Assembly (NCBI RefSeq): GCF_030272615.1
Contig: NC_081414.1
Coordinates: 525,012,137 to 525,076,136, forward strand
From: Cryptomeria japonica
Lineage: Eukaryota; Streptophyta; Pinopsida; Cupressales; Cupressaceae
DNA length: 64,000 nt
Direction of reading: 5' to 3'
Shown: positions 33,958 to 45,786 of the stretch, in pieces
Layout of the letters: every line of letters starts with the position of its first letter
How positions within the stretch are numbered: position 1 is the first letter of the stretch
Translations under genes and position numbers: made by a program
Notes under the pieces: model-generated
What the model was told of the DNA's origin: nothing
The model's input: only the letters and a program-made list of their open reading frames with translations
Database searches by the model: none

Positions 33958-35399
33958 TGATGCAAAGCCCTACCCACACACCTAAGGACAAGCCCAAACA
34001 AGGTTAGACTTATGACCCCCCAAATGATCACAAGGGTCTTGCAAGGAAGGACTTCACACCTTAGATGAGTCTACTTACAAGTTCACTAGGCTTGGGCCTA
34101 CTCAAGATGAGTAAATGCCTCAATACCTACCCTACACCATCCCATGACACCCTTCTCCTAAGGGATTAATAACTAGTTCATTTATGGCCATTATAAACTT
34201 GTCCAAGTATTGGTTTTGAGCTTAGGCTCCAGTTCGTTATACCTTCTTTAGACACCTACCCCCTAGGCTTGTAGCCCTATTTGGTGATAACTCCAAAATG
34301 TTCCACACACCCATACAAACAAATTACCATTTAAGACACCCTTTTGGAATTTTTACTTATCCCCAAAATGGTTTGATCAGGTTTGCAATTACCAGGTTTG
34401 AACCCTTTAGAGTCCAAGAAGCCTAATAGGGGCAATTAGGCCTATTTTTCAAAGCAACTACCAATCATTGAAATCAAAATAGAAAACCAACTCTATGGGA
34501 ATGTGGAGGATGGTGATTAACCTCCAATTCTAGGGTTGCATGCCTGGAATCCACCTCTATGATGTTTTAGGATGACTGTCCTAAATCTTGTCCTAGGTAG
34601 TCACATAGAGATGCCTACCTAATTTTGCTCCTTTCTCCACACAACCAGGTTTTCCCTACAACAACCCATGAAAAACCTAAAGTATAGAGGCCTATCCTAC
34701 ATCCCACCAAAGTAAGAGTCTTCTAGTGGACTAGAATGCAAGATAAGGCCATTTTTATCCAAAATCCTCTCCAAACCCTCACTTTCCGGGTTACAGTTAG
34801 AAAAATGGAGGGTTATCTCCACTTAGAAACAATTAGAACCTCATACCACCACCAAAACAAAGGTACTTTACCCCTCTATCTAATCCATGAATGGTGTGCT
34901 TCAAGCCAATCCATACAAGCACGTGCAATCAATGCAAAGACATAATTTCTGGGAAAACTTCAGTATTTTTGTGTTCAATTGCTTCACAACTTCACCATAA
35001 AACATCAAAAACCTTGGGAATAATGTACAAAAGGTTTATAAAAATCTCCCACAGTTTCCAACTTAATTTGGAGGAGGTTGGAGCCATTGAAAGGCTTCCC
35101 CAACTGCATTTCAAAAAAGTTGCACATTTGCACTCAAAAGTTGCATTTTCCAAAAGTTGCGATTTTGCAAATTTGCAAAAAATATTGTCATACTTGCTAA
35201 GGTTGGGATACACACACTTGGATAAACCAAAAACTCCTAAAACATTTCAAAAACCTATCAAACACAAAACTAAACTATCCACTACCCCTATTGACCATAT
35301 TGTCCCAACTGGCTTATCAAAATGCCTAATTGGTGACATGGGCTTACATGGTGGGGTTTATTGAATACATGAAATACAAGACACACTAAGACACTATCA
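33958..35399 (-). repeat. Chromovirus 3' LTR
   Basis: 1442 bp. On the minus strand it starts TGATAGTGTC and ends TTTGCATCA. It aligns throughout with 41716-43169. The purine-rich AAGGATGAAGAATAAGATAA precedes it on the minus strand and overlaps the end of the polyprotein, serving as the likely polypurine tract. Confidence 0.85.
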
Positions 35400-35404
35400 T
35401 TATC

Positions 35405-35621
35405 TTATTCTTCATCCTTATAGTCATAATTGAAGTGTTGATGAGGTTCCCCTACACCATACTCCCTGGGAGAAGAGATCTCAAGCCCACTTGAGATTAG
35501 AGTTTGTAAATCTACACCATGGTTGGAAATTTGTTCATCTGTCATCCAAACTGCCTCAGAGTCTAGTTTGTCCTGCCAAGCCACCAAGTACTCAATCTAC
35601 TCCTTTTTCCTTGTCTTATTT
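35405..35621 (-). pseudogene. Chromodomain at the end of the chromovirus polyprotein
   Basis: The minus strand reads EYLVAWQDKLDSEAVWMTDE, the core of a chromodomain (Y-L-V-x-W-x ... E-x-x-W). This domain tethers integrase to modified histones and steers where chromoviruses insert. A TAG stop lies four codons earlier (TRKKE*IEYLV). The frame is the same as that of the integrase at 37192-38250 once the 1565 bp of nested LTR plus duplication are discounted. The tail (HQHFNYDYKDEE) ends at a TAA next to the 3' LTR; a diverged copy of this tail is found at 43170-43235. Confidence 0.7.
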
Positions 35622-35626
35622 GTGAC
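35622..35626. repeat. Target-site duplication GTGAC, left copy
   Basis: Exact repeat of 37187-37191 flanking the solo LTR. Confidence 0.85.
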
Positions 35627-37186
35627 TGTAGCTAGGAAATTAGAAATCATCAAAGCAAATCAATTATTAGTCATAGCTCAATCACAAAAGCTCAAATGCA
35701 ATGATCAGTCCTAATTACATCCAATAGAGACATGAAAGAAAAACATTCAAGATTAAAAACTAAGCAAACCAAATGCAGATCTGAATGTCTCCTTCATGTG
35801 GCTCCATTGTCCTTCTTTCTCCTTCAAATAGCTTTGTTGTGGATCTCACCTACAAGTGCATACACATGAGATGAAAGCAAGTAGACAAGATTGTAGCGCA
35901 AGAATACTCGAAGCGTGATTGATTCGACAAAGTGATTAGTTGGGATTGAAGAAAATCATCCAATTTATAGACAAATTGGAGAGATGACAAGATTAGCATG
36001 AAGAGATTCAAATGGAAATTGCAAATCAATATGACAAATTATGACAAATTATGACAAATTTGCACTTTCTATGCAAAATTGATTGATTGATAATTCATGA
36101 CAAGATTATGAGAAATTTCTATGTCAAATTTGATTGACTATCAATTATGACAAATTATGACAAATTGAAATGTCATTCCCATGAAATTAGGAGAAAAATA
36201 GGAGGAAATTGAATTAGAAATTAGGAAAATTAGAAAATTGGAAAATAGGAATTAGGAAATTAAAAAAATGAGGAAATTAGGAATTTAGTGAATTAATTAA
36301 TAATTTTTCATTTATTAATTAATTCACAAAGAGGGAATTTAGAAATTGATGAAAAATTAGGAAATTAGGAAAAATTAGGTAAATCAATTAATAATTTGTC
36401 ATTTATTAATTAATTCACAAAAAGAGGAATAATTAGTTAGCCAATTAAATTAAACATTCAATTGTGACACGAAGACCTAGGATAAATAAATAAATTATTT
36501 AACCTAGAGGGAGAAATGACAAACAGGGTTAAATGAATAAAATCATGAAACCCTAAAAGATGAATTAGAAATGCAAGGATGACAATTAGGTCTTGACAAA
36601 GGATAATTGATATCAATTCGATTTGATCATGATTCTGACTTGATAAATGACCAATGCTGATAAGTGATTTGATTGATAAATGCGCCAATTGACGAGGAAC
36701 AATGACTAATTGATCCAAATTGACACAATTGAGAAGGACGACGATCGATGACAAATTGATCGCAAAATGACAAAATTGACAAGAAGACAAGGATCGATGA
36801 CAAAATAGATCACAAGACAACAAGATTGATGACAAATTGATCAAAGGACAAGGATCGATGACAAATCAATCACATGATGACAAGATTGATAAGAGGACAA
36901 AACCCTAATTAGGATTGACGATGTCCAAAATGATGACAAATGAATACGCACATAGATGTGACAGGATAAGATTGACCGAAATCATGACAAATATTGTTAT
37001 CGACAAGACCAAATTCGAAAGCGAGACAAATGAGGAATGCAGAAGAAGGACTCGATGCTTGAAAATGATAAAGACCAAGTGCGAATCATAGGAGAAATGT
37101 TAATGCGATGAAAAAACCTAAAATAAGGCAATGCGCCAATGTTAAAGTACGATTCCGCAAGTGTTGACCATTTTTAGGTGTCTACA
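35627..37186 (-). mobile_element. Solo LTR of the LARD-like family, inserted in the chromovirus
   Basis: 1560 bp, minus orientation, TGTAGACACC to TAGCTACA. It is flanked by GTGAC on both sides and aligns in reverse with the LTRs at 8321-9771 and 16919-18418. No internal sequence is present, so it is the product of LTR-LTR recombination after insertion. It splits the integrase C-terminus from the chromodomain of the host element. Confidence 0.9.
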
Positions 37187-37191
37187 GTGAC
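37187..37191. repeat. Target-site duplication GTGAC, right copy
   Basis: Matches 35622-35626 exactly. Confidence 0.85.
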
Positions 37192-38250
37192 TCTACTGTC
37201 TAACACTTTGCTCAACATAGGTAATTCATGCCTTGGAATGTCATTGTCTGCTGCAACCTGCATTGGCCCCTCCCCTTCACTGTCACTACCTTTGAAAAGT
37301 GTAAGATCACACACATTAAAAATGGGAGACAATCCAAGATCAAGAGGAATTTGGATTTCATAGGCATTTTGTCCACATTTCTTCAATATCTGACATGGTC
37401 CAATCTTCCTCTGCATGAGCTTGGTGTATTTTCCTTTTGAGAGTCTCTCCTTCTTCAAATGTACCCATACCAAATCCCCAACACTAAACTATACTTCTCT
37501 CTTTTTCTTATTAGAATAAGCCTTATACTTCACTGCAGACTGTTGGAGATGAGAATTTACTTGGTCATGCACCTCTTTGATGGCTAATGCAAAAGCTTCA
37601 CCATCTGCACTAATGGGTTCTTCCTTGGGTAAATCCCTTAACTCCAATACTCCCCTTGGGTGGATGCCATACACAATTTCGAAAGGAGACTTCCCTGTGC
37701 TCTAATTGATAGTATCATTGTAAGAGAACTTTTCCTGTGACAGTATACTGTCCCATTTTTCTCCATGTTGCCTTGTCAAACACCTTAAAAGGTTTCCCAA
37801 TGACCTATTAACAACTTCAGTTTGCCCATCCATTTGAGGATGGTAGGCTGATGAGAAAGCTAGGTTAGTTTCCAAATTCTTCCAAAGGGTCCTCCAAAAG
37901 TGACCTATGAACTTCACATCTTTGTATGAAACAATGTTTAGAGGAAATCCATGTATTTAGACTATTTCTTTGAAGAATAGGTCTGCAACATATGATGTAT
38001 CACAAGAAGTCTTACATGGCAAGAAATGAGCCATTTTACTAAACCTGTCCACCACTACAAAGACACTGTCAAATCCCCTCATTGTCCTGGGCAAACCCAA
38101 CACAAAGTCCATACTTATTCTCTCCCATGGCCTAGAAAGAATGGGTAAGGGCTGATACAAACCTGCATTTGTGGACTTCCGCTTGGCTTTCTAACATATT
38201 ACACATGTTTCCACAAACTTCCTTACATCTGTCTACAACTTGGGCTAGTA
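37192..38250 (-). pseudogene. Chromovirus integrase
   Basis: On the minus strand: the zinc-binding tail ETCVIC*KAKRK, then the catalytic core with [13 protein letters not shown] (first Asp), [20 protein letters not shown], and GQTEVVNRSL (Glu). The second catalytic Asp region reads SYKDVKF where families have SDRDxxF. The C-terminal GDLVWVHLKKERLSKGKYTK segment is the integrase module that precedes a chromodomain (KIGPCQILKKCGQNAYEIQI). Integrase would join element DNA to the genome. At least four in-frame stops are present. The reading frame is the same as the RNase H part upstream and the chromodomain beyond the solo LTR. Confidence 0.85.
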
Positions 38251-39690
38251 ATAATGTCTCTTCACAAGGTCTAGGGTCTTGTCAAGGCCAAAATTACCTA
38301 CCATAGATCCATTATGATTCTCCCTAATGATATTCAACCTCATGGAACACATAGGAATACACAACTGTACCCCTTTAAATAACATTCCATCTTGTATCAG
38401 AAATTCAAAAGACTCAATATGATACCTCTCACCAAAGGTTTCACATAACTTGTATATCTCTCCAAAGTCTTCATCAAAATCATATATACTCTTCAAGGAA
38501 TCAATACCAACACTCTCCATCTTGATTTGGTTGACAATTAAGACCCTTCTGCTTAAAGCATCAACTTTGTTCTTGAATCCCTTCTTGTGTTTGAGGGTGA
38601 AGGTGAAGGCTTGTAGGGTCTCTACCCACTTCATGTGCCAGTGGTTTAGCTTCTCTTGGCTATTTATGAAACTGAGTGCCTGATTATCAGTAAAAACTAT
38701 GAACTCCTTAGGCAATAAATAGCGCCTCCACTTCTTTAAGGGCTAAACTAAAGCATACATCTCTAAGTCATAGGATGAGTATCTCTTCTTGGCATCATTT
38801 AGCTTTTAACTAAAAAAAGCAATAGGCCTTCCTTCCTAACTAAACACTGCCCCAATAGCCATGTGGCTTGCATCACAATCCACCTAAAATATCTTGTTGA
38901 AGTTTGGTAAGGAAAGGATTGCTTGTTCTGCAACCTTCTTCTTCAATGTTTCAAATGAATCATCTGCCTCTTTGGTCCAACTGAACCTACACTTTTGTCC
39001 TCCCTTTATGGTGTCAAGCATGGGTGCACAAACATGACTAAATCCTCTTATGAACTTCCTATAAAAAGTTTCTAAACCATGGAAGATCCAAACATCATTC
39101 ATAGTCTTAGGTGTTGGCGAAGATAGTATAGCACTCACCACCCAAGTAGATGATCTCCTCTTGCATAAAAAAACACTTATCCAAATTGATCATTAGTTTC
39201 TCTTCATGTAACCTCTTGAGGACCACATCTATATGTTTGAGGTGCTCTTCCCTTCTATGACTGAAGATCAAGATATCATCTAGGTATACTATGACAAATT
39301 TTCCTATGAATTCCACCAATACTTCATTCATCAACCTCATAAAGGTACTAGGGGCATTGGACAACCCAAATGGGATGACTTTCCACTCATATAACCCCTC
39401 ATTGGTATTAAAAGTTGCTTTCCATTCATCCCCTAGCATTATTATAATATGATGGTATTCACTTTTTAAATCCATTTTGGTGAAACACTTAGCACTCCCC
39501 AAGCAATCAAGCAAATCTTCTATCCTAGGGATTAGGAACCTATACCTTATAGTTATCTTGTTGATGGCCCTTGAGTTGGTAGAAAGCCTCCAAGTTCCTT
39601 ATTTTTTGGGTGCAAGGACAACAAGTACTGCACATAGACTTAAGCTCTTGCCAATTAGGCCTGATTCAAGTAGCTCTTCAATCTACCTTG
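38251..39690 (-). pseudogene. Chromovirus reverse transcriptase and RNase H
   Basis: The RT reads [18 protein letters not shown], then [20 protein letters not shown] and [16 protein letters not shown] holds the two metal-binding aspartates of the active site. The frame shifts by one near 39125, between LGGE and the connection segment FYRKFIRGFSHVCAPMLD. RNase H begins with VDCDASHMAIGAVFS (first Asp), then a PIAFFS block and FIVFTDNQALSFI (later Asp), with NKVDALSR close to the end. Stops occur after AVFS, after IAFFS and elsewhere. This enzyme would copy element RNA into DNA and remove the RNA. It is a typical chromovirus order, with RNase H directly after RT and no second RNase H. Confidence 0.9.
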
Positions 39691-40466
39691 CCATTTCTAC
39701 ATTCTGGTTTGGAGTGAGTTTGTAGGCTGCTTTGTTTGGGAGAGTAGATCCAGGGATTAGATCTATGCAATGACTAATGTCTCTCACTGGTGGTAGGGAT
39801 CTTGGAATTCCATCTGAGATGATGCCTTTATTCTTATCAAGCAAATGTCTAACTACAGGGTCTATGTGGTTCTCTCCTCCTTCTTTCTCTTGTACAAACT
39901 GCTCTTTCCTTGTCACCTTGGGGCTAGGCGTGAGGGCATAGAAAATTGCACCTCTTAGCAATCTCCTTCATGAACTGTTTTCCTTCTGTTATCAACACTT
40001 TTGCATCCTTTCCTTTTGATTCCATCTCTTCCTGTATTAGAGGTAAGATTTCTATTAGCTTACCATCCTTGGTGATTGAATATGCGTTTCTCAGCCTATC
40101 ATGATGAGCTTTCAAGTCATACTGCCATGGTATCCCAAACAAGAGATGGCATGCATCCATCTTGGCTATATCAAATAGCAATCTATCTTTGTATGATCCA
40201 ATCTGAAACTCTCTGCAAGCTTTCTCTTCTACAACTTCTTGTTGACCTTGGGTGAGCCATGAGACCTTGTAGGGGTAAGGATGAGGCAGCTTTCTAAGTT
40301 TAAGCTTCTCTACCATTTCAAGTGATACAAATTTTTTAGTGGATCCAGAGTCTATCAAGACCTTGCATACCTTTCCTTCTGCCTTGCAAGTGTTTTTGAA
40401 AAGATATTTCCTTTGTGTAGGCTCCTTGTCAGGTACCTTCATGGTGGTTACTACTCTCCTCATCAT
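39691..40466 (-). pseudogene. Chromovirus aspartic protease and RT lead-in
   Basis: The minus strand reads CKVLIDSGSTKKFVSLEMVE, the D-S/T-G active site of a retroelement aspartic protease that would cut the polyprotein. It is followed by DRLLFDIAKMDACHLLFGIPW, where the second conserved block of the family lies. A frameshift near 39950 separates this from the next part (TPSPKVTRKEQ, SLPPVRDISHCIDLIPGSTL and NKAAYKLTP), which leads into the RT. The frameshift could be taken for programmed slippage. But the rest of gag-pol is a single frame and no slippery heptamer is obvious, so decay is more likely. Confidence 0.8.
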
Positions 40467-41666
40467 CAGGGCCTCTCCTCTTTAAGGATAGCCATAGCTA
40501 TCAGGAGCATTAACACTTTGATAAGTGTTTGCACTTGCCACACTTTGACAATCAGATTCCTACACCAAATTGCTTCTCCTTTCTCCCATGGAGCTAGAAG
40601 CCTTCTCCATACACATATTGGCCATGTTCCCTTCTTGGTTTCAGTTATAGCACCTAGGAGGTCCTCTACCTTGGGATCTTCCTTTAGAGGGTGGTCTTCT
40701 ACCCCTAAAGTTCCCTCTTGGATTGTAGCCCCCTCCTTGGTTGTAACTGCTCTCTCCTCTATTGCCTTCTTAGTTAGAGTCACCCTGGTATCCAAAACCA
40801 TTTCCTCTACCTCTAAAAGGGCCTCTTCTCCCTCTTTGTTGTCTACCTTTACCTCTACCATTTTGTTCCCACCTTCTCTTCAACTTCTTCTCCACCTTGA
40901 GTGCCAATTGAAAGCACTTTTGGATTGTCTCCAGGGTGTGGAGATTCAAATCTTCTTGGATTGTAAATCTCAACCCATTGAGATATCTTTCCACCTTCTC
41001 ATCTTCACTCTCTTTCACCTTGGTCCTCACACTCAACTTCATGAACTCCTCGGTATAGGAACTCACTTCCATCTCCTTTTACTTCAAATTTTTTCTACTC
41101 CTATGCAATTGGACATTGTAGTCCATTGGGACATAGGCCTCTTTCACAAAAGCCACCATCTTCTTCCATGTAGCCACTCTTCTCTTTCCCTCTTTCACCC
41201 TCTCATCTTGGATGAAAGTCCACCAAGTTAGTGCAACCCCTTTCATTTTGGATTGGGCCATATTCACCCTCTGGTGCTCTGGTATGTCTTCACTTTCAAA
41301 AAAAATGTCCAAGGAGTCTATCCACTCCATCACTGTATCAGGCTCCATCATGCTTGCAAACACTGGAAGATCCATCTTCACATCCATTGTTCTTCTCTCC
41401 ATGGACTTGAGGACACTCATCAGGGGTCTCTATTTTGCAGTAACCTCTAGCTCTTCTTGCCTAGGGATCTCCTCTTCATCCCCTTCTTCTCTAGAGTCTC
41501 TCTCTCCCCTCTCCACTCTATCCTTCAACCGGTCCATCTCATTTCTCAAGGCCTGATTCTTAGCCCTAACTGCTCTTCTCTTTGCCATTTGCTTCTTCAC
41601 CAAGACATTCAACTCAACATTGGTCATTCTTGATAGTACATCTTGGGATCCCTCTTCTTCTGACAT
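40467..41666 (-). pseudogene. Chromovirus gag
   Basis: A single minus-strand frame from 41666. It opens MSEEEGSQDVLSRMTN, then a charged coiled coil (NQALRNEMDRLKDRVERGER) and the capsid region (VMEWIDSLDIFFES, QRVNMAQSKMKGVALTWWTF, VATWKKMVAFVKEAYVP, EEFMKLSVRTKV, YLNGLRFTIQEDL). A basic RGG-type stretch (GRGKGRQQRGRRGPFRGRG) and a ruined zinc knuckle follow: CYN*NQEGNMANMC has a stop in place of the second Cys and Asn in place of His. Gag would package element RNA in particles. In-frame stops lie at about 41430, 41076, 40768, 40648 and 40550. The frame itself is not shifted. Confidence 0.85.
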
Positions 41667-41700
41667 CTTGTCTTCTCCTTCTATCCAAAGAACACTCCTA

Positions 41701-41713
41701 TGCTATGATACCA
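41701..41713 (-). promoter_or_regulatory. Chromovirus primer-binding site
   Basis: On the minus strand TGGTATCATAGCA starts two bases after the 5' LTR, close to the initiator-Met tRNA match used by plant chromoviruses. Confidence 0.75.
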
Positions 41714-41715
41714 CT

Positions 41716-43169
41716 TGATGCAGATCCCTGCCCACACACCTAAGGACAAGCCCAAACAAGGTTAGACTTATAAACCCTGAAATGATCACAAGGGTCCTGT
41801 AAGGAAGGACTCCACACCTTAGATGAGTCTACTCACAAGTTCACTAAGCTTGGGCCTACTCAAGATGAGTAAATGCCTCAATACCTACCCTACACCATCC
41901 CATGACACCCTGCTCCTAAGGGCTTAGGAATTGGTTCATTTATGGCCATTAGAAATTGGTCCAAGAATTGGTTTTGAGATTAGGCTCCAGTTCCTTATAC
42001 CTCCTTTAGACACCTACCCCCTAGGCTTGTAGCCCTATTTGGCGATAGAATTGGTCTTAACTCCAAAATGCTCCACACACCCATACAAAAAAATTACCAT
42101 TTCAGACGCCCTTTTGGAAGTTATACTTATCCCTAAAATGGTTTGATTAGTTCTGCAATTACGAGGTCTAAACCCTTTAGAGTCCAAGAGGCCTAATAGG
42201 GGTAATTAGGCCTATTTTTCAAAGAAACTACCAATCAATGAAATCACACTAGAAAAAGAAATCTATGGGAATGTGGGGGATGGTGAGTAACCTCCAATTC
42301 CAGGGTTGTACACCTGGAATCCACCTCTATGATTTTTTAGGATGACTGTCCTAAATCTTGTCCTAGGTAGTCACATAGAGATGCCTACCTAATTTTGCTC
42401 CTTTCTCCACAAAACCAAGTTTCCCCTGCAACAACCCATGGAAACCCTAAATTAAAGAGGCCTATTCTGCATCCCACCAAAGGAAGAGTCTTCTAGTGGA
42501 CTAGAATGCAAGATAAGGCCATTTTTATCCAAAACCCTCTCCAAACCCTCACTTTCTGGGTTACAGTCAGAAAAATGGAGGGTTCTCTCTACTAAAAAAT
42601 AATTAGAACCTTATACCACCACAAAAACAAAGGTAATTCATTCCTCTATCTAATCCATTAATTGTGTGCTTCAACCCAATCCATAGAGGCACATGCAATC
42701 AATGCAAAGACATAATTTCTGGGAAAACTTCAGTATTTTTGTGTTCAATTGCTTCACAACTTCACCATACAACATCAAAAACCTTGGGAATCACATCCAC
42801 AAGGTTTATATAACCCTCCCATGGTTTCCAACTAAATTTGGAGGAGGTTGGGGCTGTTGAAAGGCTTCCCCAACCACATTTCAAAAAAGTTACACTTTTG
42901 CACTCAAAAGTTGCATTTTCCAAAAGTTGCAATTTTGCAATTTTGCACAGAATGTTGTCATACTTGCTAAGGTTGGGATCCACACACTTGGATAAACCAA
43001 ACACTCCTAAAACATGTCAAAAAACTATCAAACATAAAACTAAACCATCTACTACCCCTAGTGACCACATTGTCCCAACTGGCTTATCAAAATGCCTAAT
43101 TGGTGACATGGGCTTACATGGTGGGGTTTATTGAATACATGAAACACAAGACACACTAAGACATTATCA
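41716..43169 (-). repeat. Chromovirus 5' LTR
   Basis: 1454 bp, aligning with 33958-35399. Differences are scattered substitutions and short gaps, more than in the copia LTR pair at 48543/55049, which suggests an older insertion. Confidence 0.85.
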
Positions 43170-43235
43170 TGTTCCTAGTATTCATCCTTAGAGTCATGAT
43201 CAAAGTGTTGATGAGGTGCCCCTGCACCATGTACC
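43170..43235 (-). pseudogene. Polyprotein tail of a second chromovirus copy
   Basis: The minus strand reads GAPHQHFDHDSKDEY then a stop, a diverged version of the chromovirus C-terminus at 35405-35450 (HQHFNYDYKDEE). It abuts the outer edge of the 5' LTR. So the order is internal end, LTR, internal region, LTR, as left by recombination between two copies sharing an LTR. Similarity fades by about 43235. It is only about 20 codons, but its position exactly against the LTR makes chance unlikely. Confidence 0.65.
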
Positions 43236-44055
43236 TCCTGTAAACTAAATCTTGATGGGAAAAGGGATAAAAGGATTGCTTGAAACTGAAATCTATCTTA
43301 GGAGGTGATGCACCAAATGTCTTTCCAAAATTATGCCACTATTCTGGATACACAAAATGATTAACTAATCAAGCCAAAACATACAAAACTTAAAATTTCA
43401 GATGTATTTTGCAAAAATAATTTAAAACTAGGTTTGAAATACTAGGGATAGCATTAGGAAGGAGCTGTAAAAGTCATCACATCCTAATCTCTACTTCGGG
43501 CTAGCTGATAAACACAAGCAATAACTTGCAAAGTACACAATTTTCTACATAAAGGCAATAGAAATGAGACATAAATCAAAGAGAAAATACATCATCACAT
43601 TATTACATCCATCATTCCAAGATATTTTCACAATAACACAACTCTTAGAAGGCCAAAAGACTCTATTTTATTAATAAAAAAGGTCTCTAACAATTTACAT
43701 ACAAATCTAAATCAAAGAATTACAATGTTGCTCTTAAGCTTGAAAGAGCTTTGGAAATCTACTTGATACAAGCTGAAAGAAAAGAAAGAACTTCCCTAGA
43801 AAAGGAGAAGCAATTAGACTTATAGAAGAGAAGCCTTGAGAATAACTGAAGAGAAGCTAATGGATAACTATTTGTGCCTCCTAGGAATATGCTATAACCG
43901 ATTGTCCTTTCTTTCTTTAATATTAAAAATTCATGAGGAAGCTTCTTTGGATCGAAATTGATCATGCGAGAGGCAAAAAAGGAGTCCAAATTCCTTCAAA
44001 CTAATGGTTAAGTGCTCCAAAAGTTGTCTTCAATGATATGCCACCTATGTGGGAT
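43236..44055. other. Unassigned DNA between two elements
   Basis: No gene, LTR or repeat recognised. The last five bases, GGGAT (44051-44055), are probably the target duplication of the next element. Confidence 0.4.
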
Positions 44056-44724
44056 TGTTACCTATTTTTGCTGCTAGCTCAATCAGGATGTAGGAGATAT
44101 CAGATCAATGTGTCCCAGAAGGAGAAACAAGTGCTAAGTATAAAAATAATACATGTTTTTGCCTAACTTGTTTGCTTCATGGGCAGACATAGGGAAAATA
44201 ACTTTTTGATTCATTGAATGACAACATGTGGGGTAAAATGTGGCTCCCATAAGGGTTGAGCCCAACATGTTGATGGAAATGGGTGTTTCTTTGCAGTTTC
44301 TTGAATTTTTGCCTTATCGACATGACCTACCCTGATCGAAGAGACTTACCCCGAAGACCCAAAGAGTAGTGTGGAATGTAGAATGTTGTCATCGGGTTAT
44401 CAAAAGGAACTATCTTATGTAATCTTGGTCACCTGATAGAAATTGCAAAGCGGTGTGCGAAGTCATCAGCTATCAGAGGGAGTGTTTTCATCTTATCTCG
44501 ATGACCCGCTTGAAAAGGCTAAGGCGAACCTTTTATCCCGCATTGGCTATAGGGAGGAGAATTTCAGTATTTATCTGCAAGGCTGCATATATCTTAAGTG
44601 TCAAAGCTTACGGGCTTTTGACAAGGAGAAGATCAGTGTTGGTTGGCCTCCCACGTGCGCACACATCTCAAAGCAGTCAAATTTTGCAGTAAAAGGGCAA
44701 ATTAATAGGTGACTAGGCTGCAAA

Positions 44725-45786
44725 GGATCTGACGGCCATCGCTATACCGCAAGATGAAAGTGCTCGAGTGTTAACAACTGTGACTTGGCAATTGATGAGC
44801 TGGCAGGCTAGGTGGCATTGAGGTAAGCATTGAGCAAATCGAAGGGTGCCAGGTGGCAGACAGATGGCAGATGAATGTCGAGTAGACCGTGGGTTCAATG
44901 GATCTCAATATGGAGTAACCAAAGGCATCAGTTTCATCGACATGAAAGGTGTCAATGAAACTAATATTTCGATAAGACAAGAAAGTAGTTCACCGAGTGC
45001 TCAGATCCATCAATAAAGGCACATCAAAGAAATATCAACCGGTTCCATCAAAAAGTGAAGGCATTGATGAAACTGCGGTTTCGATGAGACATAAAAATGG
45101 ATAGCCGAAGAGGAAGTTTGGCCGAAAGGTTGAAGCTGAGCAAACCAAAGTAAAATGGTGGGCTTGGTGGTGATGAGGTGGCATCCAGGTGGAAGTTGAA
45201 GTGGTGCCCGAGTGGATCATGTAGAGAAATAGAGGCGTGACACATGGTGACACCATTGCATAAGAGAGAGCCGCTAAGAGAGACTAAAGACCCAGCAGAT
45301 TCAGGTAGATCAACGGTGATCAAGAAAGATCTGACGACTATCGTTATGTCGCAATGAAAAGATGCACGTTGAGTTATCATAGCGACTTGGCAACTAATGA
45401 CGTGGCCAAAAAAATAAGATCCGACAGAGCACGACACATGGTGGCCTGATAGACAGGTGGTTCCCAGGCAAATCTCATGAGCCAATAAGAGGGTGACACA
45501 CATTGACACGCGACACAAGAGAGAAGATCAACCGAGGTTAAAGGTCAACCGAGTTGAAGAAAGATCAACGGTGATGCAAGAGATCTGACAGTGGTCACTA
45601 TGTCGCTATAGAAATAAGCTCACCAGTTATCATAGCAACTTGGCAACAAAGCACGTGTGGAAAAGAGAGATCTGCTTAGAAAGTTAAAGCTTGAGCAGTT
45701 TGAGGGAAGATCAACGTCCGTCGCTATACCGTATGATGAAGATGCTCGCTAGTTATCATGCGACTTAGCGACTAGCAAGGTGGCAG
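44725..45786 (+). repeat. Four diverged copies of an ~85-bp module in the LTR
   Basis: Copies at about 44725-44816, 45327-45407, 45581-45660 and 45707-45786. Each reads roughly GATC(T)GACG, then TCGCTAT(A/G), then GATGAAAGATGC, then AGTTATCAT, then GCGACTTGGCGAC. They lie in the upstream (U3) part of the LTR, where enhancers usually sit. The other LTR has the same set. Confidence 0.65.

Larger units (their letters stand above)
33958..43169 (-). mobile_element. Ty3/gypsy chromovirus with both LTRs, minus strand
   Basis: In minus-strand order: 5' LTR (43169-41716), primer-binding site, gag with a broken zinc knuckle, protease, reverse transcriptase, RNase H, integrase, C-terminal chromodomain, 3' LTR (35399-33958). 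Excluding a nested 1560-bp solo LTR it is about 7.6 kb. The C-terminal chromodomain identifies a chromovirus; the exact clade (Tekay, CRM, Galadriel, Reina) cannot be fixed by eye. Numerous stops and two frameshifts disable it. A leftover of another copy's polyprotein end touches the outer edge of the 5' LTR, so no clean target duplication is seen. Confidence 0.85.

Noticed and set aside
39924-39961. Programmed frameshift between protease and RT of the chromovirus
   Set aside because: No clear slippery site, a second unrelated frameshift occurs at about 39125, and many stops exist, so random decay is the simpler explanation.
40413-41231. 272-codon plus-strand ORF across the chromovirus gag
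   Set aside because: It is antisense to a gag frame with clear capsid motifs, has no domain of its own and only reflects the base bias of the gag strand.
45048-45518. 156-codon minus-strand ORF in the Tat-like LTR, similar one at 61835-62236
   Set aside because: Both are LTR copies, the frame differs in length between them, and no domain is seen.
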